Positions 15,673 to 25,300 of a stretch of 55,042 nt of DNA are shown here, piece after piece; the stretch's first letter is position 1, and every line of letters starts with the position of its first letter. The DNA comes from Methanothrix sp. (GTDB lineage Archaea; Halobacteriota; Methanosarcinia; Methanotrichales; Methanotrichaceae). A program made the translations under genes and the position numbers. Where the stretch lies: contig JAGOLL010000006.1 of NCBI GenBank assembly GCA_017994055.1, positions 1-55,042 of the forward strand. Reading direction: 5' to 3'. The notes below the pieces were generated by a model that worked only from the letters and a program-made list of their open reading frames with translations, was not told the DNA's origin and searched no databases.

Positions 15673-17004
15673 ATGATTCTGCGCGGCGTGGCTATTTTGA
15701 AGGCGATATTTCTCTTATCTATTTTCATTCTTTTTTCATCCATGCCGCCGGCAGATGGGAAAGGGAGTCAATCTCCATCTTTTGCTGCCCCGGGCGGAGA
15801 GGCCATCCAAAATTACAGCTATAGTGAGAGCTACAATTATGAAAAGATCGATGCTCATGCCCTGGCAGCGCCGACCTCGGCTGAGCAGTCGGTAGAGAGC
15901 CTTGCCGCCTATCTCATCGAGCCCGCGGCAAACGAGCGGGAAAAGGCCAGGGCGGTGTTCCGCTGGATCTGCGAGAATATCGATTATGATCTAAGGTCTT
16001 ATTTTACAGGAAGCATGTCCTCGAGCAGCTCCGCTGATGTTCTGAAGAGCAGGAGCTCGGTCTGCTCCGGCTACTCTGATCTATTCTCTGCCCTGGCCGG
16101 GGAGGCGGGCCTTGAGGCAGTCGAGATCCGAGGCTATGGAAAAGGCTACAGCTACCGACCTGGACAGAAATTCTCCGGCCCTTACAACCACGCCTGGAAT
16201 GCGGTCAAGATAAACGGCTCCTGGCATCTCATGGACCCCACATGGGGGGCAGGATACCTGGGCCGAGACGGAAGATACCATCGCTTCTTTGATGATCACT
16301 ATTTTATGACACCGCCCGACGAATTTGTGTTCGACCACCTGCCGGAGGAAGAAGGCTGGCAGCTTCTTGACCGGCCCCTTTCCCAGGCACAGTACGAGGA
16401 TCTGGTCTATGTGGAGTCGGATCTCTTCAATTTGGGCCTGAGGGTTATAGAGCAAAATGGGAGCATTGCCGCAGGTGGAGAGGTCAATATCTCGGTTTAT
16501 GCTCCCGATGACGTGGTAATGATGGCCGGGCTGGAGTCGGAATCGGGGGAGCTGGAGGGCAGGACATTCTGCCAGAGGGATGGTGAGAAGTACGATATCC
16601 TGGCTCGGTTCCCCAAAGCGGGAGGATATGCCCTCAAGATCTATGCTAAAAGGAAGGATGATCCCGGAGTCTACAAGTCGGTGATGCAATACAACATTAA
16701 TGCCTCATCCGGAGTGGAGAGCGGCTATCCCCTGACCTTCGGCAGATTCGGGGAGGTGGGGGCGCATCTTTACAGCCCTCTGGAGGGAAGGCTCCAGGCC
16801 GGGCAGAGCTACCATTTCAAGATCAGGGTGCCGGGGGCGGCAGAGGTGGCTGTGGTGTGCGGAGGCGAGTGGAACCGGCTGGCGGGGAAGGGGGATCTGT
16901 TCGAGGGGAATGTGACTGTCGCGAAGGGAGAGGCAGGGATCTTCGCGAATTTTGATGGGGAGAAGTGGGAGGGGATGGCTAAATATGAGTGGACGATAGT
17001 CTGA
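15673..17004 (+). CDS. Secreted transglutaminase-like (papain-fold) protein
   Basis: The product is 443 aa from the ATG at 15673, which has GGGAG six bases upstream; the longer frame from 15643 would put ten charged residues before the signal peptide. The signal sequence is AIFLLSIFILFSSMPPADG. The transglutaminase-like core has the triad C131 (SSVCSGYSDLFSALAGEAG), H173 (YNHAWNAVKING) and D188 (WHLMDPTWGAGY). The C-terminal 200 residues form two beta-sandwich-like parts. The architecture resembles kyphoscoliosis/CYK3-type peptidases that act on, or only bind, extracellular proteins. Whether it crosslinks or hydrolyses cannot be told. Confidence 0.75.
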   Translation: MILRGVAILKAIFLLSIFILFSSMPPADGKGSQSPSFAAPGGEAIQNYSYSESYNYEKIDAHALAAPTSAEQSVESLAAYLIEPAANEREKARAVFRWICENIDYDLRSYFTGSMSSSSSADVLKSRSSVCSGYSDLFSALAGEAGLEAVEIRGYGKGYSYRPGQKFSGPYNHAWNAVKINGSWHLMDPTWGAGYLGRDGRYHRFFDDHYFMTPPDEFVFDHLPEEEGWQLLDRPLSQAQYEDLVYVESDLFNLGLRVIEQNGSIAAGGEVNISVYAPDDVVMMAGLESESGELEGRTFCQRDGEKYDILARFPKAGGYALKIYAKRKDDPGVYKSVMQYNINASSGVESGYPLTFGRFGEVGAHLYSPLEGRLQAGQSYHFKIRVPGAAEVAVVCGGEWNRLAGKGDLFEGNVTVAKGEAGIFANFDGEKWEGMAKYEWTIV

Positions 17005-17053
17005 AATAATCAGATAATGAAAGTAGCAATTTTAAAAAATTGTATATAAGTAT

Positions 17054-18109
17054 ATGGATGAGAATTTCTACATAAGCTTAATTTCCTTTACGGCTATGTC
17101 TGAAGACCATCCGGATCTTCCCTTATCATCCCAGAGCCTTTCCCGAATGCTAAGCCGTATCGGTGAAGGCACCGTGAACCTGGAATTCTCTCACAAGCTC
17201 ATTCAGCAAATATCCACGGGCAGCACCTTGATCTATGACATAACATCACTTTCATCTTACTCTCAGAGCATAAGCCTCCTGGAATACGGTTATAATCGAG
17301 ACGGTCTCGATCTGTCTCAGATCAATCTATCACTAATCGTGGACAAAAATCTGGGCATACCAGTGATGTACGATCTCTATCCTGGAAGCATCGCAGATGT
17401 ATCTACGCTTAAGAATACCTTCAAGAAAATTGAAGCTCAAGGCGCAAAAAATTATGCCATGATCATGGATAGGGCTTTCTTTTCAACCGATAACATCGAA
17501 GAGATGGTATCGGCAGATATATCCTTTATCATTCCGCCAACGAGCACTCTCAAGAACGTTAAAGAGGAAATATCCGCTATCCATAAGAGCATTGATGATC
17601 CAGAGCATTTAAAACTCTAAGAAAAAGAGCCACTGTTTGCGATGCCAGTAGTCATCGATGTCGGAAAAAACAGGCTGAACGGATATGCATATTATGATCA
17701 GAAACGAGAGCAGCAGGAAAGAAATACGTTTTACAAGCGGCTGTATGATCTGATGGAGGTGCTCAAGTCTAAGAACCTGAAAACCTGGATGAATCCAGGA
17801 GAGGTTTTCAGGGAGACTGCTAAAAGAGACGCCAAATTCATAGAATGGAAAGCTGCGGGCGGTAAATTTCAGGTATCGCTCAGGAAAAATGCTGTCTCCC
17901 AGGCTATTAATAAAATGGGAAAATTTATTCCGCTCTATCGTGGCGAGTTCACATGGGAGGAGTGCCTTGCGCTTTATCGAAGCAAGGATGTCGTCGAAAA
18001 GGGGTCCTTCCCATTATTTTTGCTACAATTCCAGAATCTTTTTGGGAATTTTCGCTCATTTCTTTTAAAGATTATATCAGCTCCACTTCCCAGAAAAAGG
18101 ATATGCTGA
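17054..18109 (+). pseudogene. Decayed IS1634/IS4-group DDE transposase
   Basis: One reading frame runs through two pieces separated by an in-frame TAA at 17618-17620. The first piece holds the first Asp (TLIYDITSLSSYS) and the second (YAMIMDRAFFSTD). The second piece has the late motif YRSKDVVEKG, which carries the catalytic Glu region of IS1634-type transposases. The N-terminal 100 or more residues expected in the family are missing, and after VVEKG the sequence diverges at about 18005, so both ends are truncated. No terminal inverted repeats were found. It sits at the left edge of the accessory region and ends inside the 3' end of the protease gene on the other strand. Confidence 0.75.
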
Positions 18110-20137
18110 GATGATTGGCGAATCTCTGCAGTAGACAAATGCTCCATCGTTTAGATAGAAGCACAAGTAGTCAATCTTCCTGTAATATTGAGATGTAACC
18201 ATCTTCCAGCGATACTCGGGAAGGACTATGCCGACCTCATCTTTTCCATCTACATTCCAATCTCCTACCAGAGGCTTCTGCATCGGACCAGTGATGTCCG
18301 GATCAAATCCTGAGCCGGATTCATAGGCAGTATGCAGTCCTATTTTCTCAGAGTTACTTTGCATGTTTTTTGATTCATCTGGATATGGACTATTTGGAAG
18401 CTTATCATACATAACTAGATACTTCAATGTCTTTTCATCTTTTCCATCTAGATTGTTGTCTAGGTGGAATGTGAAATCAGATCTATTATAATAGCCAATT
18501 CCATCATAGCCATCTCCATCCCAATCACCTGATAGAGGCACAGAATCGCTTCTCCCATAAGTTATGGTCCAATCATCTTTGCCATCAAGGTTGCAGTCAA
18601 GATGAAAAGTATTATCCAATTGCCGGTAATAGCCAATTCCTTCTTTATGGTGAGATCTTGACAAAGTTCGAAACGGCATTTTCCATTTACCAGATATAGG
18701 TATATCAGCGCTTTTTCCATATCTAATGGACAACATATCGTCCAGACCATCTAGATTATTGTCAAAATAGAATGTTTGATCTGATGGTCTAAAATATCCT
18801 ATTCCATCGAGCCCATCATCATCCCAATCACCAACGATGGGTTTGTCTCCTATTTTTCCATAGCTTATTTCATTATCGATTTTACCATTGATATCGCTAT
18901 CCAGCTTGAATTTGCTGCCAGACTGACTATTCTGAAAGAAGCCAATACCGTCCCCGGTTGTCTCAACTTTGAGTGTCCACCATTGAAAATTTCGCGTATA
19001 GATTGAACTATCATTATAATCAGCATACACTCCATGTGGCTTAAAGCTATCGTAATCCATATCCATGCTTACATAGAATATGTTATTGGGACGATTTAGG
19101 TTTGGACTATTAGGGGTTGGTTTATTCTGCCAGCTGTTTACCATGATCCAATAGCGATTGGTGGGATTGGTATCATCGTACCCAACGCAAAGAACGTTAT
19201 GGCCGTGAAGCATATTCGAAACAGCTCGATTCGCAGATTCATCAGAGGTCGGTACTGACGATTCTCCATTTTCTCCAAACTTCCACACTGCGGACTCACC
19301 TTTAGTTGCCCAGAATTCGTAAAATCTTTCCCATTCTGCTGGATTATTCATATAGATGGACAAAACCACTGCCCTCTTTTGGTTGAGCACATCCTTGATA
19401 TTTGCAATCGCTTTATCTTTCCCAACTCCAATGGTTGGGATCACCTGCGCCTCGCAATGGACTATCGGGTAATAAGGTTCTTTAGATATTTTTTCTGGAG
19501 GCACTGAGGACAAACAATCTTCGCCTTTATGTTCTTCATGGTAGTATGCGTTAGTATTTGACCAAAAAACTGCATAATGCTTCCCGAATATAGGCCTCCC
19601 AAAGAAATCAGCAAACGTGGTTGCATAGCCACCACAGCATGGCCTCCCAAAATTTGAATTAAACCATTGTACAGAAAGCCTTTCTTTGATCCCTGTATGT
19701 ACGGCTCTATCAATCTCCATTGCACCTGTCAACGCCCAAACCCAACAGTCTCCGCAGCCTTGCATTCTTTCATCTGGAAAATTAGGAAAATATTCTAAAA
19801 GATCGAATCTTTTTCCTTTTGCCGGATAAGGACTCGGTGAATAATTTGGAGGTCTGAAGTCAATCTTCGTAGGCACTCTGGAAGCTTTATTATAATTTTC
19901 TTCTATAATTCGCATCTCCTGGTGAGTAAAATGCATCAATGGAAATTTTTCATTACTGATATAAGAATTATTGGAAATAAATATGAGATAATTGCCTGCT
20001 TTGAGATTTTCGATGGAATAATTCTCTTTTAAGGATATATTTTCATGCAGTTGGTCAGCTTGAATCTGATGAATTTGTATTATAAAAAACAAAATAATTA
20101 TAGCTAATCTTTTCCATTCCAGGTCCTTCAATTTCAA
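18077..20137 (-). CDS. Secreted papain-like (C1) cysteine protease with C-terminal DGDG-type repeats
   Basis: The product is 686 aa. A signal peptide lies at residues 9-27 (KRLAIIILFFIIQIHQIQA). The C1 domain spans about 88-385, with the oxyanion Gln and catalytic Cys in MQGCGDCWVWALTG (C131), His313 in MLHGHNVLCVGYDD and Asn334 in MVNSWQ. From about residue 395 to the end come five or six repeats of a GDWDGDGxDGIGYY/DNNLDGxDD pattern. These resemble calcium-binding FG-GAP/VCBS blades and may form a partial propeller for surface binding. Many NxT/NxS sites suit an exported archaeal protein. It is AT-richer than the core genes. Confidence 0.8.
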   Translation of the reverse strand: MKLKDLEWKRLAIIILFFIIQIHQIQADQLHENISLKENYSIENLKAGNYLIFISNNSYISNEKFPLMHFTHQEMRIIEENYNKASRVPTKIDFRPPNYSPSPYPAKGKRFDLLEYFPNFPDERMQGCGDCWVWALTGAMEIDRAVHTGIKERLSVQWFNSNFGRPCCGGYATTFADFFGRPIFGKHYAVFWSNTNAYYHEEHKGEDCLSSVPPEKISKEPYYPIVHCEAQVIPTIGVGKDKAIANIKDVLNQKRAVVLSIYMNNPAEWERFYEFWATKGESAVWKFGENGESSVPTSDESANRAVSNMLHGHNVLCVGYDDTNPTNRYWIMVNSWQNKPTPNSPNLNRPNNIFYVSMDMDYDSFKPHGVYADYNDSSIYTRNFQWWTLKVETTGDGIGFFQNSQSGSKFKLDSDINGKIDNEISYGKIGDKPIVGDWDDDGLDGIGYFRPSDQTFYFDNNLDGLDDMLSIRYGKSADIPISGKWKMPFRTLSRSHHKEGIGYYRQLDNTFHLDCNLDGKDDWTITYGRSDSVPLSGDWDGDGYDGIGYYNRSDFTFHLDNNLDGKDEKTLKYLVMYDKLPNSPYPDESKNMQSNSEKIGLHTAYESGSGFDPDITGPMQKPLVGDWNVDGKDEVGIVLPEYRWKMVTSQYYRKIDYLCFYLNDGAFVYCRDSPIISAYPFSGKWS

Positions 20138-20242
20138 TCACACCGAGATTACATTTGGACATGCACACATTTCACTTTCCTGATATTTATAATTTTTGAC
20201 TCTAATCAAGCTATTTTGGAGTCCTAAGAGCTTTGCATTTAG

Positions 20243-20551
20243 ATACTCATACAGGACGCTACAAAGAACTTGGCGAAATCCGCTGCATCTAACTACATCG
20301 CTGCGTCCGGAACGCCTATAGACCAGGCTATTTTTCATTCGAACAGACGGATGGGGAAAAAGATCATGGAGCTGTACAAGAATAGCTCAAAGAATTATTC
20401 AGAAATTGGAGCATGATAGATCCTGCGCTTGATCAGAGAAGGCCGAGGAAGTCGATCACGACATGCCTATTCCCTGATCTTTGAAATATTACAGAACGAG
20501 ATGCTTAATTATTTTGCGCATCAATCCATGACGCACAATTTGATTTGTGCG
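20243..20551 (+). pseudogene. Decayed coding sequence, family unknown
   Basis: One frame without a start codon reads well as protein (ASNYIAASGTPIDQAIFHS, then RMGKKIMELYKNSSKNYSEI). It is cut by TGA and TAG at 20414-20419, and continues in the same frame with LIREGRGSRSRHAYSLIFEI and QNEMLNYFAHQS to a stop near 20551. The helical, Arg-rich second part could be a DNA-binding segment. I cannot name the family. It lies between a protease gene and restriction-modification debris and looks like the remains of a lost gene. Confidence 0.35.
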
Positions 20552-20622
20552 ACATAAAAGTCTGGATTTGACGCACTAATGAATTTGCCTGTCATCCCTG
20601 TCGCAGAGCAAGGGATTTGATG

Positions 20623-20817
20623 GCCCTCTACTCCATCGGCCTGCCCGGTATGGCCCTGTCAATCTCCTCCATCAGCCGGATTGTCTCCTTCAAAGCCATC
20701 ACCGCCTTCTGATATTGCATGAGGTCATCGAATGACAGCTGCCTGCCTCACCGATCCTTGAGCCACTTCTCACAGACCTGGTAGCCCCCCACATGAAACA
20801 CACAAACCTCCCATGAA
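20623..20817 (-). pseudogene. Second, decayed copy of the restriction-modification C-terminus
   Basis: The DNA is a diverged copy of 21353-21535, with the same order of segments encoding GYQVCEKWLKDR, GRQLSFDDLM and LMEEIDRAIPG-like text. A TGA replaces the Arg codon of the DRRGRQ segment, so it is not translated as such. About 730 bases separate the two copies, in the same orientation. Confidence 0.65.
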
Positions 20818-21035
20818 TGCTACTGAGAGCCTCATGAGGGGCTGGTTCGTGCCCGGATGAAAATCGTGGCTCTTCGACCTCATAAACCTCATAATCTAGA
20901 TTTGCATGCGAATCATAGTCTCTGACGACCCATTATTCTTATTTTATTTTTGCATCATTTAACTGGATTTAAGTGGATAAATTATTTTTAACTCAGCGCA
21001 AGATATATATTCTAAAAAATACAGTAAAGTATCTC
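20818..21035. other. AT-rich spacer
   Basis: No coding sequence was recognised. The stretch 20930-21000 is strongly AT-rich, with TATTTTATTTTTGC-like elements that could be promoter sequence for the small gene that follows. Confidence 0.3.
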
Positions 21036-21287
21036 ATGGCAATAGACTTTTCGCAAAAAGATGAACGAGTAGCAGATCCAATGGCAGTGATTTTAGGAAG
21101 CCGATATCTCATATGGTATGAATCAAAACATCCTCGAAGTCCAAGTGGAATAGTATTTGATCAAACGACGATCAAAGATTTCTTAAAGACATTGCCCAAG
21201 CAAGAAGTGGATGGTATAGTCGCTAAGGCCAACATTAGCAAGGACCCTAAGGCGAGAGTCGTTCTGCAAGCTGCAAAGGGACTTTAA
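21036..21287 (+). CDS. Small uncharacterised protein
   Basis: The product is 83 aa from ATG 21036; the frame is open back to 20973, which would add 21 residues of different character (KIYILKNTVKYL). The sequence has a balanced composition, with segments ADPMAVILGSRYLIWYE, IVFDQTTIKDFLKTL and AKANISKDPKARVVLQAAKG, which looks like a real folded small alpha/beta protein. I know no function. It lies between the two copies of the restriction-modification tail, so it may be a small cargo gene or immunity-type protein. That role is only a guess from position. Confidence 0.45.
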   Translation: MAIDFSQKDERVADPMAVILGSRYLIWYESKHPRSPSGIVFDQTTIKDFLKTLPKQEVDGIVAKANISKDPKARVVLQAAKGL

Positions 21288-21352
21288 TAAATTTAGAAGT
21301 TCTCAATATTTTTTATTAAACTGTTTTTAGATCATTTTAAAAAAGTCAACAC

Positions 21353-21766
21353 TTACTCCATCGGCCAGCCCGGTATGGCCCTGTCTATCTCCCCCATCAG
21401 CCGGATCGTCTCCTTCAAGGCCACGACCACCTTCTGATAGTGCATGAGGTCGTCGAATGACAGCTGCCTGCCCCGCCGGTCCTTGAGCCACTTTTCGCAT
21501 ACCTGGTAACCGCCCACATGAAACTCCCAGACTTCCTTTGGGATTCCTTTGAAGTACTGTGTCTTGTTGATATAGACATAGCCAGTCTTTTCTTCTTCAT
21601 AGAAAACGAATCTAGGATAGCCTTTCTCTACCATATTGTCCCCCGGCTCAGGAAAACTGATCGAGTGCTCCGAGACTTTAGGGCTCTCCAGGAGGTGCAG
21701 CGCCACCAGCTCCTCTCCCAGGATGCACAGCTTCCGGAACAGCTCCGGGCTGGCGGTCATGGGCAC
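21353..21766 (-). pseudogene. C-terminal fragment of a type ISP/Eco57I-like restriction-methyltransferase
   Basis: The fragment is 137 aa. The text VYINKTQYFKGIPKEVWEFH, GGYQVCEKWLKDRRGRQLSF and LMHYQKVVVALKETIRLM is the characteristic C-terminal specificity-domain end of single-chain restriction/methyltransferase enzymes (type ISP or type IIG-like). The methyltransferase core is missing. Its N-terminal half, on the same strand, is about 4 kb away at 25.5-26.8 kb. The simplest reading is one gene broken by an insertion and deletion. An ATG at 21766 could in principle start a short product. Confidence 0.75.
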
Positions 21767-22466
21767 GCGAGGAAAGTCGATCTTGAGGAACTCGGCATAG
21801 CGCTGGCGGTAGGTGGGGGAGTGGAAGAGGGCGATGATGATCTAATCCTACTATTTTGTGGGCTCTGTTCTATGCCGATGTTTACAATTAACATCGATCT
21901 TGCTGGGGCATAGTCAATCCATAGGTAATGCTTCACCACTTGCTACACTTGAGGCTGTCATATCCAAGGAGGGATTAACTAACGAATCCATCCGAGTCTC
22001 TTTTTCTAGGGTGGAGAATTGAGTAGCTGAGACTCCAGAAGAAGATTATATGCAAAGATCAAGCAGGGATTGCTAAACTGGAGATACTTCTCGGCCAGTT
22101 CATCTATCCATCAAGAAGGGAGACTGGAATGGATGCCATGTTCGCGGGCGATTTGAGCTGGAAGCGTACCGAGCTCAAGCTCAGATACTACGGATATCTT
22201 AATTCTCGGCTGTAGCGCTGCCTCGTCTTCTTCATCTAATTTTCCTCCATGAGTCGATGTTGCTTAGCTCTTTATCCACTCAGAGGGGTTCGCTCTAGTC
22301 TCCCTTCCTTACCGGCAATATTAGCAAAAAGTTTGTAATCCTTAACGGTTATGATATGTTGTTGAAATTACTCTATGAACTTTATTAAGCACTTCGAGCC
22401 AATGTAGCATCTAATTAATAAATTACAGCGAATGAAGGCTTTAGGTAACAAAGGAGATAGTGTCAT
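21767..22466. other. Long non-coding stretch left of the protease triad
   Basis: About 700 bases. A short open stretch at 21932-22020 reads PLATLEAVISKEGLTNES followed by a stop, and may be a remnant of a lost gene. No full frame, inverted repeat or RNA gene was recognised. The last 20 bases contain the strong ribosome-binding site AAGGAGATAG (22451-22460) before the protease ATG at 22467. Confidence 0.3.
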
Positions 22467-23360
22467 ATGAATGGCGTTAGATATAAAGGGGGCTGGATTA
22501 GACAAAGACCTTCTGAAAAAGATCGCGGAATTGATCATCCTACAAATGTTGGATTCTTAAATGCTGTTAATAGTGCGAAGGCAGCTTTACCAGTATCGGT
22601 GGATCTTCGAAGGTACGATGTACCTGTAGTTGATCAGGGAAAGTTAGGTAGCTGCCCTGCCAATGCTATGGCTGGATTGCTAGGTTGGGTCATTAAGAAG
22701 CATACTGGAGTGACCTTTATATCAAGCCGCCTATTCACTTATTATTATGCTAGGATGCTTGATGGATCGGCTACCGACCAAGATACTGGATCAACAGTGA
22801 GAGCAGCAATGGCCAGTATTGCTATGTTTGGAGTACCACCTGAAGAATCTAGCCTGTACGGTGTAAGTTGGCCTTATGATATTAGCAAATATACTCATTC
22901 CCCACCCCTAAAAGCATCGGTCGCTGCTCTTAATTATCAAGGAATCAGTTATGCACTTATCGATAAGCCAGGAACTCCAGATGTTTTAGAGGCAGTTAAG
23001 AGTGTTCTGGCTACTGGAATCCCTATGGCGTTTGGATTTGATTGTTTTGAATCAATTTTTGATAAGGAGGTAATAAAGATTGGTGCTATCCCCGTTCCTA
23101 CAAGTAATGAACGAATAATAGCTGGCCATGTAGTCGAAGCAGTAGGCTACGATGACAATTACATAAGCATAAACCAGAGAGATAAAAGCGAGTATATCGG
23201 TGCTCTGCTCATAAAGAATTCTTGGGGCACAAAGTGGGGCGGAGAGGGATATGGCTATCTACCGTTCTGGTACTTGCAGAATGGGAATTTACGCCATGCA
23301 GCAGACTTCTGGACTTTGACCGCTGCAAAGTTCTTAAATATGAACCAGTTTTTTGTTTAG
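22467..23360 (+). CDS. Papain-like C1 cysteine protease, cytoplasmic type
   Basis: The product is 297 aa with no signal peptide. The mature-domain start is LPVSVDLRRYDVPVVDQGKL, with oxyanion Gln57 and catalytic Cys63 (GSCPANAMAG), then His221 (AGHVVEAVGYDD) and Asn251 (IKNSWGTKWGGEG). The N-terminal 40 residues are short for an inhibitory propeptide. Family resemblance is to bacterial C1A peptidases with a Pro in place of the usual aromatic after Cys (SCPAN). The ribosome-binding site is strong and well placed. It is first of three genes in an AT-richer block and probably horizontally acquired. Confidence 0.8.
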   Translation: MNGVRYKGGWIRQRPSEKDRGIDHPTNVGFLNAVNSAKAALPVSVDLRRYDVPVVDQGKLGSCPANAMAGLLGWVIKKHTGVTFISSRLFTYYYARMLDGSATDQDTGSTVRAAMASIAMFGVPPEESSLYGVSWPYDISKYTHSPPLKASVAALNYQGISYALIDKPGTPDVLEAVKSVLATGIPMAFGFDCFESIFDKEVIKIGAIPVPTSNERIIAGHVVEAVGYDDNYISINQRDKSEYIGALLIKNSWGTKWGGEGYGYLPFWYLQNGNLRHAADFWTLTAAKFLNMNQFFV

Positions 23361-23452
23361 CTGGATTAGATTTTATTTGTGGGCGTGGAGAGATCTGCTA
23401 TTCAAAATAGTGTGTGGATGAAAAAGTTGAACTTATGGAGGGATTAGGATCT

Positions 23453-24016
23453 ATGTCTGAGGAATCAGTATATCGAATATGGGTTCATGGAACGTCTGTA
23501 CAGATGGAACGCGAAGGCTATTTTATCTCAAAGCAGCGAACCGGGAATGGAACCATTTTCAGAACCCATAATGATGAATGGTTTCACTTTTCGATCCCGA
23601 ATGCGGATATATTTGGTATGCCTTCTGATATATTCAATACTCCCATGTCATATGCATTTTATGGCTATCCATACATACCACGCCTAAAAAAAATATACGT
23701 ACTATATAAAACTACATTAACTACAAAGATCAAAGAAGTTAGTGTAGTTGATGGGCAAAAAATTATAAAAACTTTTTGGGGAGATAAGTGGGGCGATCAT
23801 TCTCATATCTTAGATCAAGGCAACACATGGGATGTAGGTTCCGTTTGTGTGGATCGTGGTCTAGGTATCTCTGTGCATGTTGATTTTGGCCCTGCTAATA
23901 ATGTTGGTGTCCCTGAAATCGTCTTTATATCTGCAGGAGCGGAGTTTGAACTTGGTGGTTCGTCATCAATAGTGTTAAAAGAGACAGATAATGGAGAAGT
24001 GATCATCGATGGTTAA
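23453..24016 (+). CDS. Small beta-rich protein, DUF6623-like
   Basis: The product is 187 aa from ATG 23453, which has GGAGGG ten bases upstream; a GTG at 23414 would add 13 residues. Conserved-looking blocks are YRIWVHGTSVQMER, GNGTIFR, EWFHFSIPNADI, a central KKIYVLYKT, and near the end GLGISVHVDF and FISAGAEFEL. The strand-rich pattern suggests a jelly-roll or beta-sandwich, and resembles what I recall of DUF6623, but no database could be checked. It lies between two papain-like proteases, with a 92-base gap before it and an 8-base overlap after it, so it is likely their substrate, regulator or carrier. Confidence 0.5.
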   Translation: MSEESVYRIWVHGTSVQMEREGYFISKQRTGNGTIFRTHNDEWFHFSIPNADIFGMPSDIFNTPMSYAFYGYPYIPRLKKIYVLYKTTLTTKIKEVSVVDGQKIIKTFWGDKWGDHSHILDQGNTWDVGSVCVDRGLGISVHVDFGPANNVGVPEIVFISAGAEFELGGSSSIVLKETDNGEVIIDG

Positions 24017-25159
24017 CCCGTTCATCGCCAAATCTGCGCAGGATTATGGAATACTAAGTTATGAGACCAATAAGTTTGTACTCGATAAATTAAAGATGTC
24101 TCAAAAAGGTAAAGCAGCCATCGAATACATTCGTTCCAATTTGCACTTGGCAACGCCAGATAAGATAGATTTATCAAAATATCTCCATTTTATTCGTTGT
24201 CAGCTAGGAGGTGGTTGTTGGGATTACTCAAAGAAAGCTGCATGGGACATCATGAACGAAATAACCTGTCCATTTTCGCCAAACCTCTCAACAAGATTGG
24301 CTATTGGCTTCCATGTGAGAAGGGATTTATGGGAGGAAAAAGGCGGACTAAATAGCCCGGATGGACGTTTTCATAATCCTGCAAAAGGATTTTCAACAAC
24401 TTTTGGCAACTCTACAGAGGGAACAGAGCCTTTTTTCAGCGCATATCCATTTGGTGGTCCTGATTTAGGTTGGAGTTTCGAGGGTGTTAATGAGGCAGAT
24501 AATTATCGCCTAAAATCCGAACCGCAAAGCATAATTATATCTTCAGAAAATTTTATAAATGTTCTTGCCGATGGAAAACCGATTATTCTCGGAATAAGCT
24601 GGACAGATGGTGGCCATTTAATTGCTTTAGTGGGTTACGATAAAACGAAAAAAACTTTCATATGGGTGAATAGTCAAGGAGATACTTGGGGAAATAATGG
24701 TTTTGATAACTTTACATTTGAGGAGATCGATAATAAGTCTGCCAATAAGTGGGGTTTGGATATTAAAATCGATACCGCTGAGATAATAGAGATTTACTCA
24801 CCTAAACCCGTGCCTGCTGCTCGAATCTCTTTCAGCCACACCAACCGTTCGAATGTTCAACTTTGGCTGAGTGTGAAGATTCTCCCTTGCCTAAGCATTT
24901 AATTTGGAGTCGTACATGGAACGAGGATAGTCGTAACCTAAGTCTTACTGTGAGATTACCAAGCGAATTTATCTGGCCTCCATCTGAGAACAATCGCTTA
25001 ATACTTGACCTCTATGACACCGCAAAATTTTCTGATACAGGAGGGAAGCTAACTGAGTTCGTTGTTGCTTTCGGCGGACATATTCTGGAATGCTCAGAGT
25101 TGTCCGATGGCCTTATCGAATTCAAAGCACGTCAGCATTTAACATTTCACATTCCATAG
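24009..25159 (+). pseudogene. Second papain-like cysteine protease with C-terminal beta domain, frameshifted
   Basis: The first 297 codons (to 24902) encode a papain-fold protein with Cys70 (LGGGCWDYSKKAAWDI), His203 (DGGHLIALVGYDKTKK) and Asn221 (FIWVNSQGDTWGNNGFDNF). Near 24860-24885 the frame is lost: the remaining text RISFSHTNRSNVQLWLS runs into a nonsense tail and a TAA. The minus-one frame carries on coherently (CEDSPLPKHLIW, SLTVRLPSEFIWPP, LILDLYDTAKFSDTGGKL) to 25159. This is the pattern of a single base deletion, real or from sequencing, in a gene of about 380 codons. The catalytic domain is complete upstream of the break. The start overlaps the preceding gene by 8 bases. Confidence 0.65.
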
Positions 25160-25300
25160 AGGATTCCGATTAACTAAAAGTCGATGATCCCCATAACGAA
25201 CTCCGTCAGTATTTTAACGCTTTCGCTCTAATTTTTCCTGTTCTTGCTTCCGGAATCCCATATTTTCATCAGATTTTTCATATTTTTTCGACAGCTAACG

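Noticed and set aside
20138..20338. 66-codon minus-strand frame upstream of the repeat protease
   Set aside because: It is antisense to the better-looking decayed frame at 20243-20551 and has no protein character.
21932..22020. Fragment resembling a cysteine desulfurase end (ESIRVSFS)
   Set aside because: Only about 30 codons with a weak resemblance to NifS/DndA-type C-termini and no neighbouring supporting genes. Too short to call.
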